Source: Lacisediminihabitans profunda (GTDB taxonomy: Bacteria; Actinomycetota; Actinomycetes; Actinomycetales; Microbacteriaceae). From it: 64,000 bases of DNA. Shown here one piece after another: positions 34,735 to 43,174 of this stretch. The notes under the pieces were generated by a model that saw nothing but the letters and a program-made list of their open reading frames with translations, did no database searches and was not told where the DNA came from. Made by a program: the position numbers and the translations under genes. The stretch is taken from assembly GCF_008040105.1 (NCBI RefSeq), contig NZ_VRMG01000010.1, positions 1 through 64,000 of the forward strand, given 5' to 3'. Positions within the stretch are counted from its first letter, which is position 1; every line of letters starts with the position of its first letter.

Positions 34735-36060
34735 GTGAGCGACGTCTCTGCCGCTTGCCCACGCGGCCATTTGTCCGCACGAGTGGTTCGCGATGGCGTT
34801 CAGCGTCGCGGTGGCCGGGAGAGGCAACGGTGGCGGTGCGTCCTGCCAGACAATTCCTGCCACCGGTTCCTCGGCTCGATGAGCAGGACACGCGTGACGG
34901 ACGCGACATGCACGGAATGTGAAAACCACATCGCGCCTCACTAAGGACCGGTCGCTCCCGCAGCGTTCGAGTACTTGGTTCGAGAGATCGCAGGAGCTCT
35001 CGTCGACGTCGGCCGAGGGCAGACCTACACGGATGCCGCGAAGCGGGTTCGGGCCCGGGCGAACATCGGGAAGACCAGCAAGTGGCGCGATGTGATCAAC
35101 GGCCAAACCGTCGCCGAGTGGATGGCAGACTTCGTCCCTGCCGTCGCCGCACGTTACCAGCCGAAGGAGTGGCCGGCGATCCTCGTGCTGGACTCGACAC
35201 CGTATCGATGGACGCAACCCGGCGGCGGTGTGAACCTTCTGCTCTACACAATCTTCGCGGCCTACGGCTATGACCTTGACGGCACGAACGGCAGACTCTG
35301 GAAGGTCTCGGCGGGCCCGAACGGTGACGCCCCGGCGTGGGCCGAGTTCCTCGCCTCACTGCCAGGCAAGCCCGAGTCGATCGTCTGCGACCAGGACAAA
35401 GCCATTAGCGCCGGAGTGGAGATGCACTGGGGGAAATGGTCGGCAATCAACCTCATCCACCACTGTGAACACCACCTCGGCGAACGAGCCCGGGCCGCCT
35501 TCGCCAGCGACAAACTTCCACCCGAGAATCCGGTGCGGAAGCAGTTCCGTGGTGCTCTCCAGACACGGGGGCAATGGGACCTCTTTGAAGCAGAAGTTCG
35601 AAGCCGACCGAACCTCCCGATGACCAACAACTGGGTGGCGAGGAACTCCACGTGGCTGCAGGCACAGACCATCAGCCGCCCGCGGATCCCTCCGGTCTAC
35701 TCCAACGGCGCGGTCGAGCAACCGCTACGAGCGTTCAAGCTGGCTCTTAGCCCGCGGGCGTTCACTTTCCGCAATCGTGCGCGCCTGAACCAGCTGCTGA
35801 CGTTGATGGTTCTGGCGCACCGCAGAGTCGACAATGTCACCGACTACAGCACGGACATCCGCGCCTACCTCGAAGCCAATAACGGTCGACCGCATCGCAC
35901 ATACCGTGAGGCCTACGACGCCATGACGAACGAATCAGGCGTTGCATTACTGAACAGCTTGTGGTCGGTCACCGCTCAGATCGCAATGATCGAAGCGCGA
36001 ACCAAGCGAGCTGTGGCCACAGACAGCCACTTGAGTTCGTCGGAGCCGGATTCAAACTGA
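34735..36060 (+). pseudogene. Transposase with N-terminal zinc ribbon, interrupted by an in-frame TAA
   Basis: One frame runs from GTG 34735 to 36060 (442 codons) with a single TAA at 34942-34944. Before the stop is a zinc-ribbon-like part (CPRGHLSARVV, RWRCV, CTECENHI). After it is a DDE-like core: ILVLDSTPYRWT, ESIVCDQDKAIS, a helical segment with HHCEHHLGE, and NGAVEQPLRAFKLAL, giving candidate Asp, Asp and Glu. Translation may restart near 34975, which would give a 361-residue protein without the ribbon. The stop could be a disabling mutation, a sequencing error or a programmed break. Confidence 0.65.
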
Positions 36061-36118
36061 CGGCCGCCCGCGCGATACCGGGAAACGCCTCGCGCCCTGG
36101 CCTTGACTCAACTGCCCG

Positions 36119-36637
36119 CTAGGCGTCGACGTCCCGCCGAGTCATACGAATCTCCTTGATCCCGTATTCTTCCTTGAACAATCCGTCTGGAACGAAGCCG
36201 TGCTTTCGATAGAACGCCTGAGCTCGCGGGTTGGGATCTGCCACCCATAACGCAGCCGCTTCGCCCTGAGATATGACGGCATCGAGGAGGCCGGCTCCGG
36301 CTCCGGAACCGTGCGCTGATGCGAGCACGTAAAGTACGTTCAGCTGCTGACTCCAAGTTGCATCGGCGTCCGTTGGGGGCGCGCTCTCCGCAATTCCGAT
36401 CAGCTCTCCCTCGTATTCCGCTACAGCGATTCGATGGTGAGCGAATCGCTCGTCCGTGAGTCCTACAGTCCAGAAACGCTCTCTTGTCGACACGAACTCC
36501 GGGTCGTCCAACATCTCGTCGCTCATAAGGCCCCGATAGGTCTCCTGCCAAGACGCGACATGGATGCGCGCCATTTTTGGCGCGTCCTTGGGCGTAGCGG
36601 GACGGATCCTCGGTTGCACATTCATAAGTTGCTTCAC
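36119..36637 (-). CDS. GNAT-family N-acetyltransferase, passenger inside the transposon-like unit
   Basis: A 172-residue acetyltransferase with the acetyl-CoA loop AHGSGAGAGLLDAVI (Q/RxxGxG/A type) and the C-terminal AQAFYRKHGFVPDGL typical of GNATs. The GTG start at 36637 follows a strong GGAGGGG. It is convergent with the transposase and lies fully between the terminal inverted repeats. The substrate cannot be predicted; relatives acetylate protein N-termini, small amines or antibiotics. No resistance claim can be made from sequence. Confidence 0.9.
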   Translation of the reverse strand: MKQLMNVQPRIRPATPKDAPKMARIHVASWQETYRGLMSDEMLDDPEFVSTRERFWTVGLTDERFAHHRIAVAEYEGELIGIAESAPPTDADATWSQQLNVLYVLASAHGSGAGAGLLDAVISQGEAAALWVADPNPRAQAFYRKHGFVPDGLFKEEYGIKEIRMTRRDVDA

Positions 36638-36743
36638 GATACTTCCCCTCCTCTCGCTGACGCTATGCGCGGCAGCGCTAAGGGAGTAGAGCGGCGCACG
36701 AGATGTCGGAAAAGAATTTCCATCTCACCTAAATCGTAAGGCC

Positions 36744-36753
36744 GGGGTAGGAC
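36744..36753. repeat. 10-bp flanking direct repeat, right copy
   Basis: Exact second copy of ggggtaggac, adjacent to the right terminal inverted repeat. See the left copy at 34666-34675. The remaining stretch to 36932 (about 180 bases) holds nothing recognisable. Confidence 0.7.
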
Positions 36754-36932
36754 CTCGCGAAGGCGTTTCACAGCCCTGTCGGTCACGTCTGGCTTGCGCT
36801 CGACTCCCAGATCTACCCGAGCTGCGCCGGAAGGAGGTCGACGGTTTGCTGTTTGGAGGTACCCGGGCGCGAAATCTCAACGGACATGGCCTACGGGAAT
36901 CTCAGGTCACCGGAACCTTGACCGCGCATGGG

Positions 36933-37325
36933 TCATAAATAGATGGTGTTTCGAGTGATCTTCCCCGATTCGACGAGGCCCCGGTACTCATACACCTCGC
37001 CGACGTGGTGGTTGTCTGCGACCGGGGACAGCAATACCGCCTCAAACGGGATAGCGCTGCTGCATGCCACGCTGAGGTGGCGATAGGTCTTGTGTCCATG
37101 CAGCCAGGCGAGATCGTCATGGGCGCGGGTTGTCATTGGGGCGTGACCGATCAGGATGACGTATCCGGCGAGAAGATTGTCCTCGTTCGCCTGGTCGATC
37201 ATTTTGTCGATGAGGTCCCTCGTCGGGTTGGGCGCGGTAGTGGTCGGCATGGTTCCGAGGGGTCTTTTCGCGTTGAGGCGGCGAGGTGGAAGTGGAAACA
37301 GGTCTGTCTGAAGTGGAGCGGTCAT
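36933..37325 (-). CDS. Unknown protein, tandem paralogue 2
   Basis: A 130-residue protein I do not recognise. Residues from about 35 on align with the product of the gene upstream (37322-37666): LIDKMIDQA versus IIDRMIDQA, GHKTYRHLSVA versus GKKVYRWFPVA, VADNHHVGEVYEYRGLVESGKI versus a similar PDNYRTGDLLEFHGRIDNGQI. A short N-terminal helix followed by an alternating beta-rich part is visible, with no signal peptide or membrane helix. Its ATG overlaps the upstream stop by four bases, so it belongs to the SulP operon. An internal ATG at 37250 is a possible start. Confidence 0.7.
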   Translation of the reverse strand: MTAPLQTDLFPLPPRRLNAKRPLGTMPTTTAPNPTRDLIDKMIDQANEDNLLAGYVILIGHAPMTTRAHDDLAWLHGHKTYRHLSVACSSAIPFEAVLLSPVADNHHVGEVYEYRGLVESGKITRNTIYL

Positions 37326-37666
37326 GGCACGAGATCGGATCGGGGCGGCACGGGCTTTGCGGTCACCGTGGGGGTGGTGAGCGGGTTACGGCGCACAGAA
37401 AACGTGGTGATCTGACCGTTGTCGATTCGGCCGTGAAATTCGAGGAGGTCCCCAGTGCGGTAGTTGTCAGGGGAGGGAGCAAGGACAACCAGATAGTTGG
37501 GGATGAGACGACTTTGGGCCACGGGGAACCATCGATATACCTTCTTGCCTTTCACCCATGTTGTGGCCGTGACGGGTGCGGTGCCGAGAAGAACGCTGTA
37601 GGTGTCAAGCGGGTCGCTTTGCTGGGCCTGATCGATCATCCGGTCGATAATGGTGGTCAGATTCAT
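37322..37666 (-). CDS. Unknown protein, tandem paralogue 1
   Basis: A 114-residue soluble protein, paralogous to its downstream neighbour, of unknown function. Core features are the N-terminal helix TTIIDRMIDQAQQ, GKKVYRWFPVAQSRLIPNYLVVLAP and LLEFHGRIDNGQIT. It starts inside the stop codon of the SulP transporter gene, so the three are translationally coupled. A regulatory or partner role for the SulP transporter is possible but only from position. Confidence 0.7.
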   Translation of the reverse strand: MNLTTIIDRMIDQAQQSDPLDTYSVLLGTAPVTATTWVKGKKVYRWFPVAQSRLIPNYLVVLAPSPDNYRTGDLLEFHGRIDNGQITTFSVRRNPLTTPTVTAKPVPPRSDLVP

Positions 37667-39351
37667 CGGTTCTCTTTCGGCCGTGAACTTGTTTCGGTCA
37701 TGGCTTGCACGATGGCTGCTTCGGCGGTGCGCGCGACGTGGTCGCGCGCATGCACGATCGCCTCATCTAGATCGATGAACAGGTGCTTCTGGTGCCGAAG
37801 CGTGCTGATCACGCCGACCCGGGTGGCCAGTTTCATGTGCTGGGGTTGGATGCCCTTGATCAGGACGGTGATTCCGCGGCGTTCCAGGGCGTGGATCATT
37901 TCGGTGATGACGCGGGCGCCGGTGGCGTCGAGAACCTGGAGCTGGGACATGCGGATGATCACGACGGAGACGTTGTTGATTCGCGTGACGCGGTCGAGCA
38001 TGCGGTCGGCAGCGCCGAAGAACAGGGCGCCGTCCAGACGGAACAGGGCGATGTGTTCGTCTTCGGGCTGGGCGGGGGCCGGGAGTTCTTCGCGGTGGAC
38101 GCCACCGGATTTGGAGAGGGTTCTCAGCGCGAAGAACGCGGCAACGGCAATGCCGATCCCGACCGCGACGATCAGGTCGAAGGAGACGGTGATCAGTGCG
38201 GTGATGATGAATACGACCGTGTCGGAACGGGTTGACCCGACCACGCTGCGAACGGTTGCCAGCGAGATCATCCGCGCGGCGGTGACCATCAGCACACCGG
38301 ACAGCGCCGCCAGGGGAATCTGTGAGACCACACTGGTAGCAAGGTACACGACCGCAAGCAGCACGATCGCGTGCACGATGGCGGCCACACGAGTGCGACC
38401 GCCGGAGCGGATATTCACCGCGGTGCGTGCTATCGCCCCCGTTGCCGGCATTCCCCCAAAGAGCCCGGACGCGATCGAGGCGAGTCCCTGACCGACGAGC
38501 TCGCGGTCGGCGTCATACGGGCCGGTGTCCGATATCGAGGCGGCCACTCGCGCGGACAGCAGCGATTCGATCGCCGCGAGAGCGGCCACGGTGAGGGCCG
38601 ACCCGACGAGCGTGGTGAGGGTCTGAATGTCGAACGACGGGAGGGATGGCGCGGGAAGCGAGTTCGGAAGGGTGCCTATTCGTGCAAGCGGCAGGTGCGT
38701 AACCGTCGCGATCACCGCGACCACGACGATGCCGATGAGGGACCCGGGAAGCTGGCGATGAATGCGGGGTGCAAGCATCATGATGGCTGCCACTGCGGCC
38801 ACCGCCAGGACAGGCCAGATGACGCTCGACCAGTTCAGATGCGCGAACGATTGGACGGCGGACACGAATGCGTTGCTGCTCGGCCCCGGCTTTGATCCGA
38901 TCGCGGCTGGCACCTGTTGAAGGAAGATGATCACCGCAATTCCCAGGGTGAAGCCCTCGATGACAGGCCAGGGGATGTAGGAAACCACGCGGCCGAGTTT
39001 CAACGCCCCGCCGACAACCACGAAGGCCCCGGCCATCAAGCTCACAACGGGCACAATCGCTGCACCATGCGCAGCGACGACGGGACCGAGAACCACGACC
39101 ATGGCGCCGGTTGGCCCTGAGACTTGAATGTTGGAGCCGCCAAACACGGCCGCGATTACGCCGGCGACGATCGCCGTGATCAAACCGCTCTCGGCACCGG
39201 CGCCGGAGCTCACCCCGAACGCCAACGCCAATGGAAGAGCCACAATCCCGACGGTCACACCCGCGACAAGGTCACCCCGCCAGGTTCGGCGCACAGAGCG
39301 ATAGTCCTGCCAGCTGGGAAGCAGTGAACGAACGTATGCCGCTGCTTTCAT
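37663..39351 (-). CDS. SulP-family anion transporter with C-terminal STAS domain
   Basis: A 562-residue membrane protein. Start region WRGDLVAGVTVGIVALPLALAFGV is the SulP helix 1-2 signature, followed by about 12-14 helices. From about residue 425 it has a cytoplasmic STAS domain (NNVSVVIIRMSQLQVLDATGARV). SulP proteins carry sulfate, bicarbonate or other anions with Na+ or H+. It follows an ArsR gene with a 4-base overlap. Position opposite a proton-coupled membrane complex makes bicarbonate or formate-like anions candidates as well as sulfate; the substrate is undecided. Confidence 0.9.
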   Translation of the reverse strand: MKAAAYVRSLLPSWQDYRSVRRTWRGDLVAGVTVGIVALPLALAFGVSSGAGAESGLITAIVAGVIAAVFGGSNIQVSGPTGAMVVVLGPVVAAHGAAIVPVVSLMAGAFVVVGGALKLGRVVSYIPWPVIEGFTLGIAVIIFLQQVPAAIGSKPGPSSNAFVSAVQSFAHLNWSSVIWPVLAVAAVAAIMMLAPRIHRQLPGSLIGIVVVAVIATVTHLPLARIGTLPNSLPAPSLPSFDIQTLTTLVGSALTVAALAAIESLLSARVAASISDTGPYDADRELVGQGLASIASGLFGGMPATGAIARTAVNIRSGGRTRVAAIVHAIVLLAVVYLATSVVSQIPLAALSGVLMVTAARMISLATVRSVVGSTRSDTVVFIITALITVSFDLIVAVGIGIAVAAFFALRTLSKSGGVHREELPAPAQPEDEHIALFRLDGALFFGAADRMLDRVTRINNVSVVIIRMSQLQVLDATGARVITEMIHALERRGITVLIKGIQPQHMKLATRVGVISTLRHQKHLFIDLDEAIVHARDHVARTAEAAIVQAMTETSSRPKENR

Positions 39352-39743
39352 CGGGTCACCGGAGCAATCTCGCTGTCGCGCTGCATCGATATGTCGGGAA
39401 GGTTCACTGTAGAGACCAATTGCTGTTGAGTTCTTTCAAGGATTTTGACGAGGAGTGACCGCGACACGGAAAGCAGATCTGCGACCTCCGGATACGCGAG
39501 TCGGTAGAACACCTGGCTGGCCCGCCGCTCCGCGACGACGAGGTTGTGCCGGCGGAGCACAGAAAGGTGCTGGGACAGGTTCGATGCTTCCAACCCCGTG
39601 TCGGCAAGCAAATCGGTCACCGACACGGTGGGGGAGGCAGACAGTACCTCCAGAACGCGCACCCGAACTGGATGGGCAAGGCCTTTGAAGAGATTCGCCT
39701 TGACTTCGTATAGTGGGCGGTGAGCATCCGAGTATTGGGCCAT
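39348..39743 (-). CDS. ArsR-family regulator heading the SulP operon
   Basis: A 131-residue winged-helix repressor: ANLFKGLAHPVRVRVLEVLS, then LEASNLSQHLSVLRRHNLVVA as recognition helix and RASQVFYRLAYPEV as wing. It has no Cys, so metal sensing of the classical ArsR kind is unlikely. It is clearly paralogous to the regulator at 40285. ATG 39743 gives the family-like start; the frame stays open to 39857. Overlap with the SulP gene is four bases. Confidence 0.88.
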   Translation of the reverse strand: MAQYSDAHRPLYEVKANLFKGLAHPVRVRVLEVLSASPTVSVTDLLADTGLEASNLSQHLSVLRRHNLVVAERRASQVFYRLAYPEVADLLSVSRSLLVKILERTQQQLVSTVNLPDISMQRDSEIAPVTR

Positions 39744-40036
39744 TCCGTCACGATTCCACGGCTTGACGTTCTCATCAAGCCGCAGGTCGAGCGCATCGGC
39801 AGCCGTCATTGGGCGAGCTCCCCGCCGAATTCCGCCCGGCGCCCACCGTCGCGGCACATGGTCCTGGATGCTTCCATCACCGGGAGGCCACCGCGTCTCG
39901 TGCTGCGATCACGAGAACTCGACAGCGGACACACGCTCGCCGCACTCGGATAATCCCGTCCGCCGGTACTTCTGTCGCGCGATGGTTGTTTCACGGCGAG
40001 CCGTCCCTCAGGTCGTAATGGATTGATAAATTCATC

Positions 40037-40058
40037 ATATCGCAATATCGCAATATCG
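40037..40058. promoter_or_regulatory. Three tandem ATATCG(CA) repeats, possible ArsR operator
   Basis: atatcgca occurs twice in a row at 40037-40052 and is followed by atatcg, an exact 8-base period. The motif caatatcg in it recurs inverted near the second ArsR start (40269-40276). Both ArsR regulators are paralogues and may share this site. Confidence 0.5.
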
Positions 40059-40261
40059 GAGTGACTCGGTTCGATCCCTGGACCATGACGACGGACCGGG
40101 AAGAGGAGTGCCCTGCGCCCGTGGCCGGTTCGGTGCAGCCCGCGTGAAGTAGTCGCCCGAGACGTGACAGCAGCACAGCAGCACAGGGGCGACAGCAGCA
40201 CAGGAACGTCCGGCTCCTGCACGCAGCCAATTGCCGCGCCGGCATCAATTGAATGTTCTCT

Positions 40262-40276
40262 CAATAGTCGATATTG
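40262..40276. promoter_or_regulatory. CAATA-N5-TATTG site over the start of the second ArsR gene
   Basis: An inverted repeat with 5-base arms that includes cgatattg, complement of the caatatcg units at 40037-40058. It ends at the possible GTG start 40276, so binding would block initiation. Autoregulation is inferred. Confidence 0.45.
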
Positions 40277-40284
40277 TGAAATAT

Positions 40285-40665
40285 ATGGACGCCGCCGAGG
40301 TATCTGTCGCACGGCTCACCGCCGATCTGTTCAGAGCGGTCGCGCACCCGGCTCGGGTTCGGGTCCTGGAAGTGCTGATGAGCGGTGAAAGCTCGGTGGG
40401 CGTTCTAGCCGAAAGGCTGGGCATGGAAATCTCCCACCTTTCGCACCAATTGGGCGTTTTGCGTCGCGCACATCTAGTCGTGACCCGGCGGGAGGGCCCT
40501 ATGGTCTACTACTCGATCCGCGACCCGCGACTCTCGCAGCTGCTCGCGGTCGCCAAGCAGATGCTGGTATCGAGTCTGGAAGACTCCCGCGATTTGCTGG
40601 TGACGATGGGGGAGGCGGATCTGCAGGATGTCGGCGCCCGTGTCGACATCGGGTCGTCGCAGTGA
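40285..40665 (+). CDS. ArsR-family regulator heading the hydrogenase-related complex (Rv0081-like)
   Basis: A 126-residue winged-helix regulator: ADLFRAVAHPARVRVLEVLM, LGMEISHLSHQLGVLRRAHL and EGPMVYYSIRDP. There is no Cys, so it is not a thiol-metal sensor. The gene order ArsR, small subunit, HyfB-like, HycD, HycP, HycQ and HycE equals that of Mycobacterium tuberculosis Rv0081-Rv0087, where Rv0081 is a hypoxia-network regulator. Start is ATG 40285 or GTG 40276; no ribosome-binding site is seen, so the mRNA may be leaderless. It overlaps the next gene by four bases. Confidence 0.88.
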   Translation: MDAAEVSVARLTADLFRAVAHPARVRVLEVLMSGESSVGVLAERLGMEISHLSHQLGVLRRAHLVVTRREGPMVYYSIRDPRLSQLLAVAKQMLVSSLEDSRDLLVTMGEADLQDVGARVDIGSSQ

Positions 40666-41150
40666 GCACGTCTCGGTTGGTCCGGTTGATCGCCCGCACC
40701 GGCCGGATCGCGGAGCCCGTCCCGGCTCCGGTCGGAACAATCTTCGAGGGCGCACGGGTGCTGCGCGGAAGCGTGCAGGTTCGCTATGTGGATCTCGGCG
40801 GTGGTACTGACTGTGCCATGGAGATTTCGGCGGCGTTTGGACCGATCTACGACCTTGAGCGTTACGGAGTGCGCCTGGTGGCATCGCCTCGCCACGCGGA
40901 CGTACTCCTGATCACCGGGGTGGTCACGAGGAACATGGTCGAACCGTTGCGGCGCACGGTGGAAGCGACGCCGATGCCCCAGTTCGTCGTAGCCGTCGGT
41001 GACGCGGCCATCATGGGCGGCCCGTTCCTCGGCGGCTATGGCGTCGCCGGTGTCGTGTCCGATTTCGTCGATGTCGACCTGGAAATCCCCGGCAGTCCGC
41101 CGGAGCCCGTGGAAATTGTGGCCGCTCTTCGTCGGATCGCGGGACGATGA
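40662..41150 (+). CDS. NuoB/HycG-like small subunit lacking most Fe-S cysteines
   Basis: A 162-residue protein that aligns with hydrogenase/complex I small subunits: DLERYGVRLVASPRHADVLL and ITGVVTRNMVEPLRRT. The four cluster ligands are mostly gone: only Cys51 (TDCAMEI) remains, while the later sites read VGDAAIMGG and IPGSPPEP, with Ala and Ser in place of Cys. It therefore should not hold the N2-type [4Fe-4S] cluster. It begins with GTG in the ArsR stop and overlaps the next gene by four bases. Confidence 0.85.
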   Translation: MSTSRLVRLIARTGRIAEPVPAPVGTIFEGARVLRGSVQVRYVDLGGGTDCAMEISAAFGPIYDLERYGVRLVASPRHADVLLITGVVTRNMVEPLRRTVEATPMPQFVVAVGDAAIMGGPFLGGYGVAGVVSDFVDVDLEIPGSPPEPVEIVAALRRIAGR

Positions 41151-43174
41151 CGCCAATCTCTTTGGGCCTGATAACAGGGTTGGCGCTGGCAGCCGTTGCG
41201 ATTGCCGCGGCCTTCTTGCCGGGCGTACCCGTTCGTTCCATACTCAGTGGCGTTTCCACGGCGGCGATGAGTGCGGCCGGAGTCTTCACGGGTGCGCTTG
41301 CGATGGCGGGGGCCACCGGGAAGCTGGTCGTGCCGATCGCATTGCCGCTGGGTCCGCTGACCTTCGAACCCGACCGGCTAGGCGGCCTGTTCATGCTGAT
41401 CGCGTCCGGAGTCGGGGTGCTCGTGTCGCTCTACGGCATCGTGTCAGTGCACGGCGCATCAGCGTCACGCACCTCCTGGATCGCCTTGGCGGTGTTCATG
41501 ATGGGGATGCAATACGTTCCCGCAGCCGCGGATGTGCTGTCGTTCCTGCTGATGTGGGAAGCGATGGCGTTGGGATCAACGGTGCTCCTGCTTGCCGAGC
41601 ACGCCTCGCGTCGCCGCGTCAGTTCGGCCGCTGTCTGGTATTCGGTCATGTCGCAATTGAGCTTCCTCTTCATCCTCGCGGGTTTCGCCGTGCTCGCGGC
41701 GGCGGCCGGTGGAACCACGTTTGCCGAGCTCGCCCTGGTGTCTCCCACCTCCACCGCGGGGTTGACTGCATTCGTCCTGCTCGTCATCGGCTTCGGCAGC
41801 AAGTCGGGGTTGGTGCCGATGCACGTGTGGTTGCCGCGCGCCCACCCGGAGGCGCCGAGTCATGTGTCCGCCGCGATGAGCGCGGCGATGGTGAAGATGG
41901 GCGTCTACGGCATCCTTGTCGTGTGCGTGCGGTTCTTGCCTGGCGGGCCGGCGTGGTCGGGCATCCTGTTGCTGACTCTCGGGGGCCTCTCCGCCGTCTA
42001 CGGGATCCTGCAGGCATCGGTGTCAAGCGACCTCAAGGTGCTGCTGGCGTATTCGACGACGGAGAACGTGGGCCTGATCTGGCTCGCGATCGGGGCGTCA
42101 GTGCTGCTTGGCGCGTACGGTCTGACCGCCACTTCAGCGACCTCCCTGCTCGCGGCCCTGCTCCTCACCGTCAGCCACGCGGCGTTCAAGACGACACTCT
42201 TCCTCGGCGCGGGGTCTGTCCTGCACGCCACCGGTGAGCGAGACCTCGACCATCTGGGAGGTCTGGGCCGGCGGATGCCGTGGACGGCTGCGGCCTTTGG
42301 CATCGGTTGCCTCGGCGCGGCAGCATTGCCAATCAGCTCGGGGTTCGTAGCGGAATGGGTGTTGCTGCAGTCCCTCGTCCATGGCACACGGCTGAATGGT
42401 GCCGCCGTGTCGGTGACCGTGTCGATCGGGATGCCATTGGCGGTTGCCGTCGTGGCACTCACCGCGGGTCTCGCGGTGTTGACCTTCGTCAAGTCCTACG
42501 GAATCGGATTCCTTGCCCGCCCGCGGTCCGATGCCGCTGCCGGAGCCCGCGAGTCCCACCCACTGGTGCGCGTCGTGCTCGTTGTCGCCGCGGCAATCGT
42601 CGTGCTCCTTGGCCTGATGCCGGGGCCGCTGGCCTCGGTGCTCGCTTCGGTCGTTGCCGAGGATGGTGCCCGCCGCCCTGGCATCGTCGACACGATCGGG
42701 ATGGCTGGCGTGAGCCTGCCAGGACTCGGAGCGCTCCTGGACCCGATCGCACTGGTCATTCTCGCAGCCGTGGTGGCGGTTCCCGTGCTTGCCGTCACCA
42801 TTGCTTCGGCACTGCGGCATCCGCAACGTCTCGGCGCATCGGTGTGGGGTGGCGGAGGCGAGCGTACTCGGCCGCGGATGCAATATACGGCAACCTCGTA
42901 TGCGGAACCGGTCGTCAGAGTGTTCGATGACGTGCTGAAGCCGTCCCGGGATGTGGAGGTCACCCACGCGGGCGAGTCGCGATACCTGGTGCAACGGGTC
43001 AAGTTCAGCCAGAATCTGACCGACGTGATCGAGCATCGCCTCTACCGTCCCGTGTTGTCCGCCGCCGACCGTCTCGGCGTTCGCGCCCGCGTCATCCAGA
43101 ACGGCAGCATCCACCTGTACCTCCTGTATTCGTTTGCGGCGATCCTGATCGTGCTGATCGTGGCGGTATTGTGA
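41147..43174 (+). CDS. HyfB/NuoL-like proton-pumping membrane subunit
   Basis: A 675-residue antiporter-like protein with about 15-16 helices. It includes FLLMWEAMALGSTVLLL (the Glu of antiporter-like helix 5), FGSKSGLVPMHVWLPRAHPEAPS with the conserved Lys, and LLAYSTTENVGLIWLAIGAS. The C-terminal extension (RVKFSQNLTDVIEHRLYRP then a last helix) is HyfB-like. It should conduct protons or sodium in the membrane complex. It is longer than the Rv0083-type protein by about 35 residues. Confidence 0.9.
   Translation: MTPISLGLITGLALAAVAIAAAFLPGVPVRSILSGVSTAAMSAAGVFTGALAMAGATGKLVVPIALPLGPLTFEPDRLGGLFMLIASGVGVLVSLYGIVSVHGASASRTSWIALAVFMMGMQYVPAAADVLSFLLMWEAMALGSTVLLLAEHASRRRVSSAAVWYSVMSQLSFLFILAGFAVLAAAAGGTTFAELALVSPTSTAGLTAFVLLVIGFGSKSGLVPMHVWLPRAHPEAPSHVSAAMSAAMVKMGVYGILVVCVRFLPGGPAWSGILLLTLGGLSAVYGILQASVSSDLKVLLAYSTTENVGLIWLAIGASVLLGAYGLTATSATSLLAALLLTVSHAAFKTTLFLGAGSVLHATGERDLDHLGGLGRRMPWTAAAFGIGCLGAAALPISSGFVAEWVLLQSLVHGTRLNGAAVSVTVSIGMPLAVAVVALTAGLAVLTFVKSYGIGFLARPRSDAAAGARESHPLVRVVLVVAAAIVVLLGLMPGPLASVLASVVAEDGARRPGIVDTIGMAGVSLPGLGALLDPIALVILAAVVAVPVLAVTIASALRHPQRLGASVWGGGGERTRPRMQYTATSYAEPVVRVFDDVLKPSRDVEVTHAGESRYLVQRVKFSQNLTDVIEHRLYRPVLSAADRLGVRARVIQNGSIHLYLLYSFAAILIVLIVAVL

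Larger units (their letters stand above)
34676..36743. mobile_element. Transposon-like unit with 24-bp terminal inverted repeats and a passenger gene
   Basis: The left end (34676-34699) and the right end (36720-36743) are inverted repeats agreeing at 22 of 24 bases, with a shared acgatttaggtg core. Directly outside both ends stands the same ten bases, ggggtaggac (34666-34675 and 36744-36753), which looks like a target duplication. Inside are a transposase-like gene on the plus strand and a GNAT acetyltransferase gene on the minus strand, tail to tail. Total length is 2068 bases. I do not recognise the IS family with certainty; the zinc-ribbon plus DDE layout is IS1249/IS256-like. Confidence 0.8.
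39744..40284. other. 540-base divergent regulatory region between two ArsR genes
   Basis: No gene is supported. It holds three tandem atatcg(ca) units at 40037-40058 and an inverted match cgatattg at 40269-40276, inside caatagtcgatattg (40262-40276) with CAATA/TATTG arms. These are probable ArsR binding sites. It also has a direct repeat of gacagcagcacag (40166-40178 and 40191-40203). The length is unusual for two small repressor genes. Confidence 0.5.

Noticed and set aside
40166-40203. CRISPR-like repeats (gacagcagcacag twice)
   Set aside because: Only two 13-base copies 25 bases apart, with no regular spacers and no cas genes in the window.
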